Assembly (NCBI GenBank): GCA_014621425.1
Contig: JAANBB010000084.1
Coordinates: 1 to 64,000 of the forward strand
DNA: 64,000 bases
Origin: Cylindrodendrum hubeiense
Taxonomy: Eukaryota; Ascomycota; Sordariomycetes; Hypocreales; Nectriaceae
Direction of reading: 5' to 3'
Shown: positions 1 through 10,113 of the stretch, piece after piece
How positions within the stretch are numbered: position 1 is the stretch's first letter
Layout: every line of letters begins with the position of its first letter
The notes under the pieces: model-generated
The model's input: the letters and a program-made list of their open reading frames with translations, nothing else
Database searches by the model: none
What the model was told of the DNA's origin: nothing
Made by a program: the position numbers and the translations under genes

Positions 1-736
1 GGAGGTGTCTGTCCTGCGTGGACGAAGTTGCGCCATGTGAGACCGAGAGGCACACCAAGGTTGAATTTCGGCCGCCGTCTCTCAACTTCCCTTTGTCAAA
101 CGCCCAGATTTGATCCTTCTTGGGGATGGTTCTTTGAAATTATTGCCTGTTCGCTGATGTTTCTGGACGAGAGCCGTCGTGCTACAGCTCCGAAGCCACG
201 ACTCTACCGATCAGAGAGGTCACCTGCGAAGTGCCCGCTCAAACTCACCCGTCTACTGGTTTCGGCCTGTTCACGTTTTCAATCTGGGTATTGGACCTTT
301 GGGCTTAGATCCATCTTGGATTCCTGCTTACAACAGGCTTGGGCGTTGGCTGAAATCCAGAGTGAGTTGCACAACTGCGACATCAGTTTCGGCTGGCCAT
401 GTTAGTGAGGCGAGGTTCTCGGTTGACACAGGTTTCTATTGCCACCTCTTGAATCTATCAGGAGTTTTCAGTTAGGTCAGTTGGATCAGTTGAGGAAATT
501 AATGCATTTAGCTAATCTAGTGGTAACAGATCCTCGGTCGAAACCACCTGTCTATGTTCTGATATCGTCGCTGTTGGTGTCAAGCATAGTATCCGTCAGA
601 TACAATTACCAACTTCACGGCATTTCTTGCTACACAACTCGCATCTATTGTTGGCTCACGTTTTAGGAGCCTTCCGTATCCTTATCCCACCAAATAATCA
701 TGACATCCCAGCAGATCGTATAAGAAAGCACCGACC
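1..736. other. no supported gene
   Basis: I see no convincing coding exon here. The open frames are short, lack recognisable motifs and do not join to each other by good splice sites. The segment lies 3' of the glutathione S-transferase gene that ends at 737. Confidence 0.5.
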
Positions 737-1552
737 TTATTCCCACTTCTCATAGTCGGGGAAATACTTCTGGTGGATCCTCTCCGCATAATCGATAACC
801 ACGGGATACGACCTCACAATCTTGGCGGTCGTGGGCGCTCTATAAGTCACATCAGTATCTGTCGTCAGAATAATTCGCCGAGCAACTCACGCATCGCAGA
901 CCAAAGCCGAGGCTACGAAGCCAAACAGCGACGCGTCTGCCTCCGTTGGACTATCGCCGCCGAGCACCCAAAAGGGATCCTGCGCGGCGGAGCTAGCCTT
1001 CTTGGCATCCGACAACAGCGCGGCGACGCTCTCCCACACCTCTTCCTTCCACGACGCAACTTCGTCTTCGGTGAACCGCCCGGTTCCTTGGCCGTAGAGC
1101 GTTCTCGTGACATTGCTGGATGCAATCAGGCCAACCACCCACCGGATCGGCCAGGGGATCGCGGCCAGGGCACCCTCGCGCATGACGGTGTAGTTGTCAC
1201 ACCATTTCTCGCGCACGCCGTAAAAATACATCTTCTCCTCCAGCAGCGCCCGGATCGCCAGATCGTGTGCTCGTTGGAGGGGCGGGACCCTGGAGTTGAG
1301 GTCTGACATGACGCCATCGTCGACGAGCTTGCGGATGATGAGTGCCGAGTCGCCCAATTGCTCGCCTGTGGGCCCGACTTCGATGTACGGAATCTTGCCG
1401 CGCGGAGCCGTCTTGGGGGAGCCTGCACCGAGCTTGTATGGGATGTTATCGAATCGCAGCCGAGCCTCGAGCTTGACGACAAAGGGAGCCCCGACGAACG
1501 CACCCGTCTTTGGTGAGCCACGGTAGACGGTAAGAGACACTTTTGATGCCAT
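737..1552 (-). CDS. Fax-type glutathione S-transferase-like protein
   Basis: Two exons, complement(join(737..839, 891..1552)), give 254 aa. The intron has a GTGAGT donor and a TTATAG acceptor, and the phase joins exactly through an Ala codon. The N-terminal half looks like a thioredoxin fold of the GST_N_4 (failed axon connections/metaxin) type: a beta strand SLTVY, then a segment ending in APRGKIPYIEVG, which carries the usual cis-Pro before the third strand. The C-terminal half is a helical GST_C_6-like domain containing SPTEADASLFGFV, the conserved helix-capping region of this family. I start at MASKVSL rather than an in-frame upstream codon because MASK begins the fold directly. No signal peptide is seen, so a cytosolic or mitochondrion-associated protein is likely. 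Family members are presumed glutathione-dependent, but the substrate is unknown. It is transcribed away from the oxidoreductase at 2629. Confidence 0.82.
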
Positions 1553-2628
1553 GACTGCGGTTGGTTGGGAGCAAAAAAGTACGACGATTTGCAATTGCTT
1601 CAAATGGCTCTGTGAGATCTGGAAAGGAAGTCTATTGCTCTGTGACTATTTCTTGATACCCCGATCTGATGTGCTACTTTTGAATCAAGGGCGGACTTTT
1701 GGAGAGTGCGCGGATCCACATCTCGGGTCGCGGGGCAAAAGTGCGAAAGCGCGAGCCAAATGTCCAGCCGGATTAGGATCAGCCACTGATGAAGAATGGT
1801 TCGTAAGCAGGGTTTCACTTCAAACTGACGATGCATCGCATCTTCCATTCTGCACCCAAATCCTGCCTTCTTACATCTTGCATCTTACATGCAGATCGAG
1901 ATGGCGACCACCCCAAACCGCTTCGGAGATGGCTCGGATACTTTTCCTGGGGAACAACACCCCGTGCTATCAATGCGGAGATTTTGCCCGGGAAGCAAGC
2001 GGACGCGAGCCGGCCCCGCACAGCCGGCGTGACTGATGGTGCGGAGAAGGGGAGGCATATTGCAATTCCCATGTGTCCAGCTGACGCCCGACGTGATGCT
2101 CAGGGCAAGTCTATCCGATGGGGCTTGCAAGTGTCTCCGTCTAAAAGAGGGCGCGTCTAATAGTGTGCATGTCGTGCGGAGAGAAGCACGCGGCGCCGGG
2201 GGCCCAACGCCCTGAGCCGCCTCTAGCACAAGGGGGCAGGTTTAGGTGCCAGGCGGGCGAGGTACCAGGCGTGCCAGCGACCAAAACAGCATCTCCGTCG
2301 TCTCTTTCTCGGCGGAACCCACCTTCGGGTCCGCGGCAGAGCCCCATCATCGCCAATCGTGGCGTCTGCGCGGCGGCTTGATTCGCCCACGGCCAGCGAA
2401 AGCTGTCTTCCGGCGAGAAGCCCGCGGGGACGCTCCCCCACCATGACGGAATAGTCGCGTGGAGGGGTCGTGCAGGCGGAGGAGGGGTTGGTGAGGCCGT
2501 CCAGACGCCAGACAAGTATATAACGACCCAGCGCTGCGACGTAGACAGGTGAAGATATCCCAGCCTGCTAGACCTGACCTGCCTCTCATCACATCCTCCC
2601 ATTTTTCAACTTCGTTACATCTGTAAAA
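1553..2628. promoter_or_regulatory. shared intergenic region of the GST and Gfo/Idh/MocA genes
   Basis: These 1076 bases separate two divergent genes and contain no supported coding exon. On the plus strand a TATATAAC element at about 2517-2524 lies roughly 110 bases upstream of the oxidoreductase ATG and is a plausible TATA box. The start itself has an A-rich leader (GTAAAAATGG). Confidence 0.45.
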
Positions 2629-3771
2629 ATGGCTGGCAAGACCTTCAACGTGGGTATCGTGGGATACGGGTAAGCCAAGCCCCCGCTCACTGTCAATTTG
2701 AATCGCATCACTGACAGAGAATCCAGCGCTTCCGCCAAGATCTTCCACATCCCCTTCATCACCCAGACCCCCCAGTTCAAGCTGTACAGCATCGTGCAGC
2801 GATCTCCCAAGGAGGGCAACTCGGCGCCCAATGACTACCCCGACCTCAAGCACTACACCGACTACAAGGCGCTGTTCGCCGATCCCAACGTCGACCTGGT
2901 TGTCATCGGCACTCCCCCCGACAACCACTTCGAGCTGACCAAGGCCGCTCTGGAGTCGGGCAAGCACGTCCTGACCGAGAAGCCGTTTGTGCCCACGTCC
3001 GCCGAGGCCGACAAGCTCATCGCCATTGCCAAGGAGAACAACCGCCTCATCTGCGTGTACCAGAACCGACGATGGGACTCCGACTTCCTCACCGTGAAGC
3101 ACCTCGTGGAGACCGGTGCGCTGGGCCGCATCGTCGAGTTCAACACCCACTTTGAGCGCTACGTGCCCACGGCTTCGGGCAGCTGGCAGGGTAACTTGAC
3201 CATTGCCCAGGGCGGCAGCGCGCTCTTCGATCTCGGAACCCACCTGATCGACCAGGCCTACACGCTCTTCGGGCTGCCCCAGTCGGTCCACGGCCGCACC
3301 CTCAACCAGCGAGAGGGCACCAACGACTTTGTGAACCCCGACGGCGTCACGGCCGAGCTGACGTACCCCGGGCTCCTGGTCCACGTCCGCATCAGCATCA
3401 TGAGCGCCGAGGCCGTGCAGCCGCGCTTCTGGGTGCGTGGCACCAAGGGCAGCTTCCAGAAGTGGGGGCTCGACCCCCAGGAGGAGCAGCTCCAGGGCGG
3501 CTGGAAGGCGACGGACCCGGGCTTCGGCAAGGACGACCCCAAGAACCTGAAGCTGACGCTGGTCGGCGACGATGGCGTCCCCAGGGAGGCCCAGGCCCCG
3601 CTCTTCGAGCCCCAGACCTACAAGGCCTTCTACGCCGAGCTGGCCAAGGCCATCGAGAGCGGCAAGGAGGAGGACGTCCCTGTCAAGGCCAGCCAGGCCC
3701 GCGACGTGCTGCGCTTGCTCGAGGGCGTTCTGGAGAGCGCCAAGACCGGCAAGGATGTTTCCTTTGCGTGA
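2629..3771 (+). CDS. Gfo/Idh/MocA family NAD(P)-dependent oxidoreductase
   Basis: Exons join(2629..2669, 2727..3771) give 361 aa. The tiny 41-base first exon is required, because it supplies the start of the dinucleotide-binding Rossmann fold (VGIVGYGASAKIFHIPF; Gly-rich loop at residues 9-14). The EKPF signature characteristic of the family (Glu98-Lys99-Pro100) follows. Next comes the GALGRIVEFNTHFERY strand region that opens the C-terminal alpha/beta substrate domain, with a conserved LFDLGTHLIDQ helix. No signal peptide is seen, so the enzyme is cytosolic. Family members oxidise or reduce sugars, inositols and related polyols. The closest type is the broad fungal 'NAD-binding Rossmann fold oxidoreductase' group, whose substrate I cannot tell. 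Codon use is strongly biased toward C-ending codons, which suggests high expression. Confidence 0.9.
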
Positions 3772-4075
3772 AGGGAATGAATAGACATGTATATCTAATG
3801 AGGTTTTAATGAGATACTGAAAAGCTAAGAGCGTTGCTATTCACATAAACCTGACGATAATATTTTATTTGATGTGCAATAAGAACAAGTACTTTCCATG
3901 TTAAGCTCGCCATGTTAGACTCCTTCTCTCGCTCAAGTTCCGAGGCATGAACCACGATTCATCCTTCCCTCTCAAACGACTACCCTGGACTACATAGGCA
4001 TTCACATCCAGCGTCCCCCGTTATCATCTTCGACATCACAACCACTCAACTAAATCTGTCCCACCGTACAGCGAT
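3772..4075. other. intergenic, nothing recognised
   Basis: A 304-base spacer between two genes on the same strand. It presumably holds the 3' end of the oxidoreductase and the promoter of the next gene. The start is AT-rich; no clear motif is seen. Confidence 0.5.
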
Positions 4076-4201
4076 ATGCCATTGTCGTCCGTCGCCCAAC
4101 GAAGAGCTGCAACCGATAGCCCCGCCTATAACAACGACATGCCATGGCCATCCGTGACACAACACAGAGCGGCAACCGATAGCCCCGCCCAAAACGCCTT
4201 C
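4076..4201 (+). repeat. two-copy 63-bp in-frame tandem repeat
   Basis: Two adjacent 63-base units (4076-4138 and 4139-4201) each begin with ATG and encode related 21-residue segments sharing RAATDSPA. The unit length is a multiple of three, so duplication kept the frame. Confidence 0.75.
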
Positions 4202-5910
4202 ATCAATCTCACCATTTTCAACAGATCAGCCTCCCTAGTCCAATCGCTGGGCAATTCCGACTTTCTCACACCCATCATGAACACGACAGCTCCTTGCGCC
4301 CCGTTTCGGATACCGCTGCTCAGCCAGCTTCAAGAAATCCCAACCTGGTCCCCTCAAGAGAGTGAGCCTAACTTGGAGGAGGGGTGCCCTGCTTGGGCGT
4401 TCGAGAGAGAACCAGAACCCTCCAGAAACATCATGCATATCTTGTTCGGGTCCAAAATCGACCAAAAGATTCGGAATCCAGCAAACTGCAGCTCAATCGG
4501 ATACAGCATCCACAACAAGGCCTTCTTGATTGGGTTCTTGTGGCGTCTGGTCCCCTTTCTTTTACTTTCCTTCATCATCTCCATCTTCCATTCAAGCCTA
4601 GGTCTCACCTGTGGTGGTGAACCTGCTGCTTTCTCAGATGTCCCTGATGGAGCGATTCCACCGTTGGAAAGGCCATCACGCTCACGCTGGTTTGTGTATG
4701 CGGAGATTTTCGTCGGTACCTTGGGTTGTTTCGTACTCGCTCAAGGTCACTTCAGGTGGTTATTTGTTCCCTTTTGTGTCAGGAGAAGCTGACACGAGCA
4801 GCTTGCGAGCAACGAGAGAAAGGATGGAGCGGGTTAAACAGACTGCCGTTACCATGACCTACTCTCTTCTCAAAACCACCAAGGTCAATACTACAATCGG
4901 TTACGATGGCGAGCACTTGCAGTTGGTAATTTAGTACGCCCCTTTCTCTCATCCCTTAATTTATTCACTGCTGAGATTATATAGCGAGTGCCTAGCCCTG
5001 ACTACCGCGTACCCAGTAGCGCTCCTCCAGCAGATGCGCGGAAATACCTGCGAACCCGCCATCACAAAGTACTGCCACGAGACTGCGGCAGCCTTACAGC
5101 ATCTGAGGCTAGGTGGAAGTTCGGACGACAAGCTTAATTGTCGACGGAAAGCATGGTCTACCCTACCGCTCCACTTCGTTCCAGTTGACTATTTCTTTGA
5201 AATATTCTCCCTTCAGCTAGAACGGGAGTTTCAGAGACAGCCCATGAGATCAAAAGTCCCATCTGTGGGGCCGCAGCACATCATCTACTGCATTCGAAAC
5301 CACTTTGAGAACCTCGTCGATGGGGGCAATTTAGATGAGCGGAGGGCACCCATTATCCGTACGTCCCAATGTCTCGAATGAAGGAGCTTGTCTGACAAAG
5401 TCAGGTGAAAACATCGACATGATGGCTCTTGCGGGACGAGAATGTTCTGTGTTTTCTTATCGTGACGTCTCACCTGTTGCCTTCCTGTGGGCTGTCGACT
5501 TGTCTGTGAGACTCGTCGCTGTTGCTCTGCCAGTACAAAACTGCGATTGGATCATTAATAGCCCACGCAACACGGGAGGCAATATCATGATTCCCACCGC
5601 CATGACTCTCGTGGCTATTTTCGGCATCTCGGCGATGAGCGCAACAATCCTCACACTCTTGCAGGAGCTGTGGAATATGTGGGATCCCTTCGGCAAGGGG
5701 ATCAACACGTTTGCGTGGACGCTAGGAATCGCCAGGGAAATTGACGACATGCTAAATGAGTATGATGAGTACGACGAAAATTCTCTAATTCGGGTGCACT
5801 CGTACATGCAACCGGGATTCATGGGCAGTATGGGTCCGGTTCAGGAGGAGTTTCAAGAGGACTTTGTGGAGGACTTTCAGCATCGTTCCACAAGGGTGCA
5901 GAGTGTTTGA
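4076..5910 (+). CDS. hypothetical multi-exon membrane protein
   Basis: I do not recognise this gene. Four exons, join(4076..4715, 4783..4933, 4985..5358, 5405..5910), join in phase with canonical GT-AG introns of 67, 51 and 46 bases to give 556 aa. The N-terminus carries two copies of a 21-residue repeat (SSVAQRRAATDSPA-like). Three hydrophobic stretches look membrane-spanning: AFLIGFLWRLVPFLLLSFII near residue 165, one beginning SPVAFLWAVDLSVRLVAVAL, and one containing TLVAIFGISAMSATILTLL. The C-terminus is acidic (QEEFQEDFVEDF). This looks like one of the lineage-specific Sordariomycete membrane proteins with a short cysteine-containing loop between helices, but no function can be given. 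The first donor (GTACCT at 4716) is chosen by phase, since the nearer GT sites would leave introns too short or out of frame. Confidence 0.66.
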
Positions 5911-6227
5911 CGGGTGTGCAATATTATTAATGGACAATCATGAGGCATGATATACAGCACAACATCCGTGCTTCTTAGTTGATGGAGATTTATATGCACA
6001 AATGGCGTCTTTCGGAACAGGCCCGGCCTAATAGGCCATGATTCTGTCCTAAAACATTGGCGCTCTAGAAAAAACCTGTTTTAATTGCATAGCTTTACTC
6101 GTTCCTGTAATCAAAGAAAATTGACTGAGATACTAAACGTGAACGATTGATTCTCCGGACTTGGTCTTGTTGCCTCCAGAAGATGTGCTCTCGCAACTCT
6201 CTTCTCTCGCATATCCGTAACATTGCT
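5911..6227. other. intergenic between convergent genes
   Basis: An AT-richer 317-base spacer between the 3' ends of the membrane protein gene and the small secreted protein gene. No coding signal is seen. It should hold both polyadenylation regions. Confidence 0.5.
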
Positions 6228-6530
6228 TTAATAGACCTTGTAGCTTTGAACCACCCGTGGCGTGATGGCATAGTCGCCTTCCCCGTTGCGATAGCTCAGT
6301 CCCTGGCAGCCTGGGTTGACGTACAGCTCAAAGGTATCTGGGTCGGGGAACCAGTCGGTGTCCGGGTTGAACTTGACACGGTTGATGTCGAGCGCGGGCG
6401 TAAACTCGATGTTATTGCAGTCGACGTCGACGGTGCCGTGCATGGCACTCGAGCGGCCGTCTGTGGTCCACACATCGAGAGTCCAAGCCGAGGCAAGTGG
6501 GATGAGTGCGGTGAGGAGGGTGAACTTCAT
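6228..6530 (-). CDS. small secreted protein, two cysteines
   Basis: A single coding exon of 100 aa. A clear signal peptide (MKFTLLTALIPLASA, cleavage likely after Ala15) precedes a mature domain of about 85 aa with exactly two cysteines (Cys38 and Cys75), enough for one disulfide. The mature chain is rich in Asp, aromatic residues and short predicted strands (WTLDVWTTDGRSS, FELYVNPGCQGLSY). No known enzyme motif is seen. Small size, secretion and lack of a familiar domain make it a candidate effector or cell-surface protein, but that is inference. Just upstream on the same strand a likely 5'-UTR intron (6539-6586, GTACGC donor, CTAAC branch, GACAG acceptor) ends 8 bases before the ATG, which supports a real spliced transcript. 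Confidence 0.72.
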   Translation of the reverse strand: MKFTLLTALIPLASAWTLDVWTTDGRSSAMHGTVDVDCNNIEFTPALDINRVKFNPDTDWFPDPDTFELYVNPGCQGLSYRNGEGDYAITPRVVQSYKVY

Positions 6531-6538
6531 TTTGGGAG

Positions 6539-6586
6539 CTGTCGGTGTGTTAGTGGGGGTGATGTAGTGGAAAGGGGGAGGCGTAC
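6539..6586 (-). other. probable 5'-UTR intron of the small secreted protein gene
   Basis: Read on the minus strand: GTACGC donor, a CTAAC branch-site motif about 15 bases from the end, and a CGACAG acceptor; length 48 bases. It is typical in every element of introns in the surrounding genes. Confidence 0.5.
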
Positions 6587-6715
6587 TGAGTGGTCGGGAG
6601 TTGAAGATATCGAGTTGTTGTATGAGCTGAGTGGCGTAGAGTGAGAAGAAAATGTTTTTGAGTTGCTGTCAATGTTCGCTGGTGCTTCTATCAACTTCAT
6701 GCTCTGTCCTCGCAC

Positions 6716-6723
6716 CCTTTATA
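6716..6723 (-). promoter_or_regulatory. TATA-box candidate (TATAAAGG)
   Basis: Minus-strand TATAAAGG about 186 bases upstream of the small secreted protein ATG and upstream of its likely 5'-UTR intron. The position suits a core promoter. Confidence 0.4.
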
Positions 6724-7859
6724 CTCATCCACCTCCTCCTCTCCTCCTCCTCCATGGCCAAACTCTCCCCCGATCTTACAATCCCTTCGTCGGTGATCCT
6801 TTCCCATCATCGCAAACATTGACCAAACCCCTCTCCGTATCCCTCGCATTGTCGAGCCAGCAGAGCCCGAGGTACCACAAATAGCTACGCGGTGCGACCT
6901 TGAGCAACTCCTGGCGGGCCCAACGGCTGACTGCGGTTTGTGTCGTCGCCAATGATTGGAGACCGACAGGCGAGATGCATGGATGCATAGAGTTTCACGG
7001 ATCTTTGGGCATGATGCTGATCACCTGCGGCCACGGAGCTGGGCCGCGTTTGTTCTTGGCGTGCCCATCGAAACTCCCGATCAGATCGGCATCGACTTAC
7101 ACTGACGGTTACTTAGGCTGTACTCACAACCTCCAACCCCATTCGTCGCCTCTCCGCGCCGCGCTAACGCTCCCGTCCCCCCCTCCATCCGCGCTTACAC
7201 TCGCGATTCCTCCTAAAGCAGTAGTGCTGGGGAAACATAATTGGGAAACATAATTGGCCCCCAAATGACGTCCAAGGACAGAATGATGACCCGCGCCAGA
7301 GGACGTCTTCCTTGTACTCGAGGAGACCAATCAGCCTTCCGCGGGGTAGAAGAGGCCAGCAACTCGTGGGATTAATAGCAAGATGGTATGCAGCTTGTGT
7401 TTGAGGATTTTCAGCTCGGCTGAATGGTGGGATGGCGACTCGCTCAAACGTCACGACGTAAAACATAGAAAGGCACCAAAAGGTATGAGTGACATCCACA
7501 TATAGGGTATGCCACACTTGTTGCATTTTGCAGCGTGCTGGCTCGACTATCTAGGTATCCAAAAATAGCCCCCCCCATATCAACCCAGCCAGGATATTCA
7601 TATTCCAAAATGCCAGACCTACAGACTAACACGCCTCGAAATGCCCGCCTGTCAGCTGTTTCTCGCCAACATGTCCCCGGTGCACATGTAGGGATACAGA
7701 TGCAGAGTAAAATGGCTACCCCGTAGCCAGAATCAAGATGTACCAAAAATAACTCCTGTGCTTTTGCCCATGTCATCGCTGCCCCTCAGCTCAGATCAGA
7801 TCGGTCAAATTATAACCAAAAAAATAATAAAACACATTGCAACTCAAATAGATTGCTGT
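6724..7859. other. intergenic, no supported gene
   Basis: About 1.1 kb between the small secreted protein and phospholipase B genes. Open frames on both strands are short and motif-free. The AT-rich 3' end (7800-7859) is probably the phospholipase B terminator region. Confidence 0.5.
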
Positions 7860-10113
7860 TTATAGAACCAGAGAGAAGCCAACCACTGCCGCCACTGCCG
7901 CGGCAGTGATGGTGCTGCTCAACAGCTTATGCGCAAAGCTCTGGATGCTCAGGGGCGTACCGATGAACTCGGGGAAATAAGCGTCAGGCTCGCTCTCGTC
8001 CAGGGTGCCGTTCCAGCAGTAGCTTTCGAAGCAGTCCTGGCACTTTGCGGGGACGGTGGTGTTTGTGCGATCGAAGCTGCGCGAGAGCATGGCGCAGGCG
8101 ACGCAGACAGGCCAGTCGCTATCGCGTGTTCCGTTGAGCTGAGTGGCGACGGAATATCCGTTCTCAATGATGGCGGAGAGCTCGGAGCCGTTGATGGTCA
8201 TTTGGAAGGTGGAGATGTTGGCGGCGTAGACATAGGGATAGTTGGGGATGTAGACGATGAGGGGCGCGGGCACCGTCGTGTTGGTGGCGTTGCAGCCGAA
8301 AAAGGTAGGGCGCGAGTTGAAGCCGAGGTTGCGGAACGTGTTCTTGCCAGGGACGACGGGGAACGAGGAGCCTTCGGAGATGTCCTCGAGGGAGCGCTCG
8401 TAGGTAGCGATGGCAGAGGCACCGTCGGGCCACAGCGACTCGGTGTCGGCGGAAGAGTCGAACGAGAAGACGACGTCGACCTCACGCTCGGTGCGGAGAT
8501 GGGGGTTGTAGGGGACATTCTGGAGATCCTCGCCGCCGTCGACGAGCGTCAGACGGTCAAAGTCGGCGATGTAGCTCTCGTCCTCGTTGTAGCCCTTGAA
8601 GGGGTTAGGCGTCCAGTCGGCAATATCGTTGTTGTCGTCGCCGATGTTCTCCAGGATGGTGGTGAGGGCATCGATGGCAAAGTCGGGGACATCGTCAGGG
8701 ACGTAGATGCTGTCGTCCTGGTTGAGGTATGTCACGATCTGGTTGAACAAACTGCTGGAGGTGCCCATGACAAAGCCAGCGTTGTCGAAGCCACGCACAC
8801 ATCTCTTGTCGCTGGGCAGCTTGCCGTTCTCGAACTCGGAGCCGACGTATTTCAGGGGCACGAAGCCATTGAGGGTCGGGTCGAAAGAGCCGAGCTCCCA
8901 GGGGGTGAATTCGAAGACGGTCGAGTTCAGAGCCACAATGGTCTCGTTGGGGTTGCGGCCATCAGCGATGATGAAGGGCAGGGGAGAGTTGCCGGCCTTG
9001 AAGTCCTCGTCGTCAGCGATGGAGGACCAGGTGAAGGCAGGGCCGCCATCGGTAGCGTTGATGAGCTGGTATGAGAGCATGCGACCCCAGTAGTCGGTGA
9101 GAGATCGCTCGTAGCCGGCGTCCTTCTTGTCCGAGACGGCATCGAAGACGTCGTCGTAGTAGCCAAGCAGGCTGTACTGTTCGGGGCCTGCGCAAGATTT
9201 AGTGAGTCGCCCAGTTACGGGGAGCGCAATCTCCCCAGGTTGTATCGCCAAGTCGCAGGAAACTTACCCTCAAAGATGGAGTTTTGCAGCTGCCAGATGC
9301 CAGGGTAGTTGACGCTTTCCTGGACAGAGGTCCAATTGTTCATCATCAGACTGCCAACCAGCCAGCCGCCGCCTGACAGACCTGAGAGGTAAGTCGCGCT
9401 CTGCAACAAACCGCCCAGGTTGCCCTCCTTCTGGCTTCCGTCGGATCGAATGTCCCAGGCCGCCAATGCGCCGGCGCCAGACAACATGGCGCGGTAACCG
9501 CCACCAGACACGGCGATGCCAATGTTGGGTAGGGCGGTGGCGTTGGTCTCGGCATTCTTGAGGTACTCTTCGCTGTCGAAGTCGGGGATGCTCACCCTCT
9601 CGAGGAACTTGCGGATGTAGGGGATTGTCGCGTTTCGGCGCTTGGGGAGCCATTCGATCTCTTGGTCGGACAGGCTGGAGCCATTGCGGATGGTCGGACG
9701 GGTGCTGGGACACGATACTTCGGCCGGGACGTAGCCCGAGGGCGCTTGTGCGGTTCCTCGCTGGGAGAGTTGCGAGGTTGATCGACGAGAGGACGAGACG
9801 GAGTTGGAGAGAGGGTCGGCTGTGGCTGACGTCAAAACACTGTATCTGATTCGGGCGCACATGCTTTCGCGCGCTCACGGACACCACCACGCCGCCCACA
9901 GACTCGCGCCTCAACCCACAGACATGCGGCGTCTCTCGGATGGGAACAGTGGATGAACCACTAATCGCATGCTGGGGTCACAGGCGGAGAATGGGGACGT
10001 GGAAATGCCAACGGCAACGGCAACGTACCTGCAGATTGGGGGTTGGCCGCAGCAGGAGTGAAGGCAGCTGCGGCAGCCAGCAGCAGCGTCAAGCTGCTGG
10101 ATAGTGAAGCCAT
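7860..10113 (-). CDS. GPI-anchored lysophospholipase (phospholipase B)
   Basis: Exons complement(join(7860..9187, 9268..9825, 10029..10113)) give 656 aa, the usual size for fungal phospholipase B. The order is: signal peptide (MASLSSSLTLLLAAAAAFTP), then the cPLA2-like catalytic domain with SGGGYRAML (residues 135-143, containing the catalytic-type Arg140) and GLSGGGWLVGS, whose Ser179 is the expected nucleophile. Farther on, LVDGGEDLQNVP holds the expected catalytic Asp. Many NxT/S glycosylation sites and paired cysteines are present. A C-terminal hydrophobic tail (TAAAVAAVVGFSLVL) is a GPI-anchor signal, so the protein should sit on the plasma membrane or wall. The family removes acyl chains from phospholipids and lysophospholipids for nutrient release and membrane turnover. 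All three exons join in phase. The first exon (85 bases) is needed for secretion. Confidence 0.93.

Noticed and set aside
2347..3384. 345-codon open frame antisense to the Gfo/Idh/MocA gene
   Set aside because: Mirror of the biased coding strand; no start context, motif or splice support.
7929..9074. 381-codon open frame on the plus strand opposite phospholipase B
   Set aside because: It is a codon-bias shadow: the true gene has full-length motifs and splice sites on the other strand, and the antisense translation is Gly/Val/Asp-rich without any domain.
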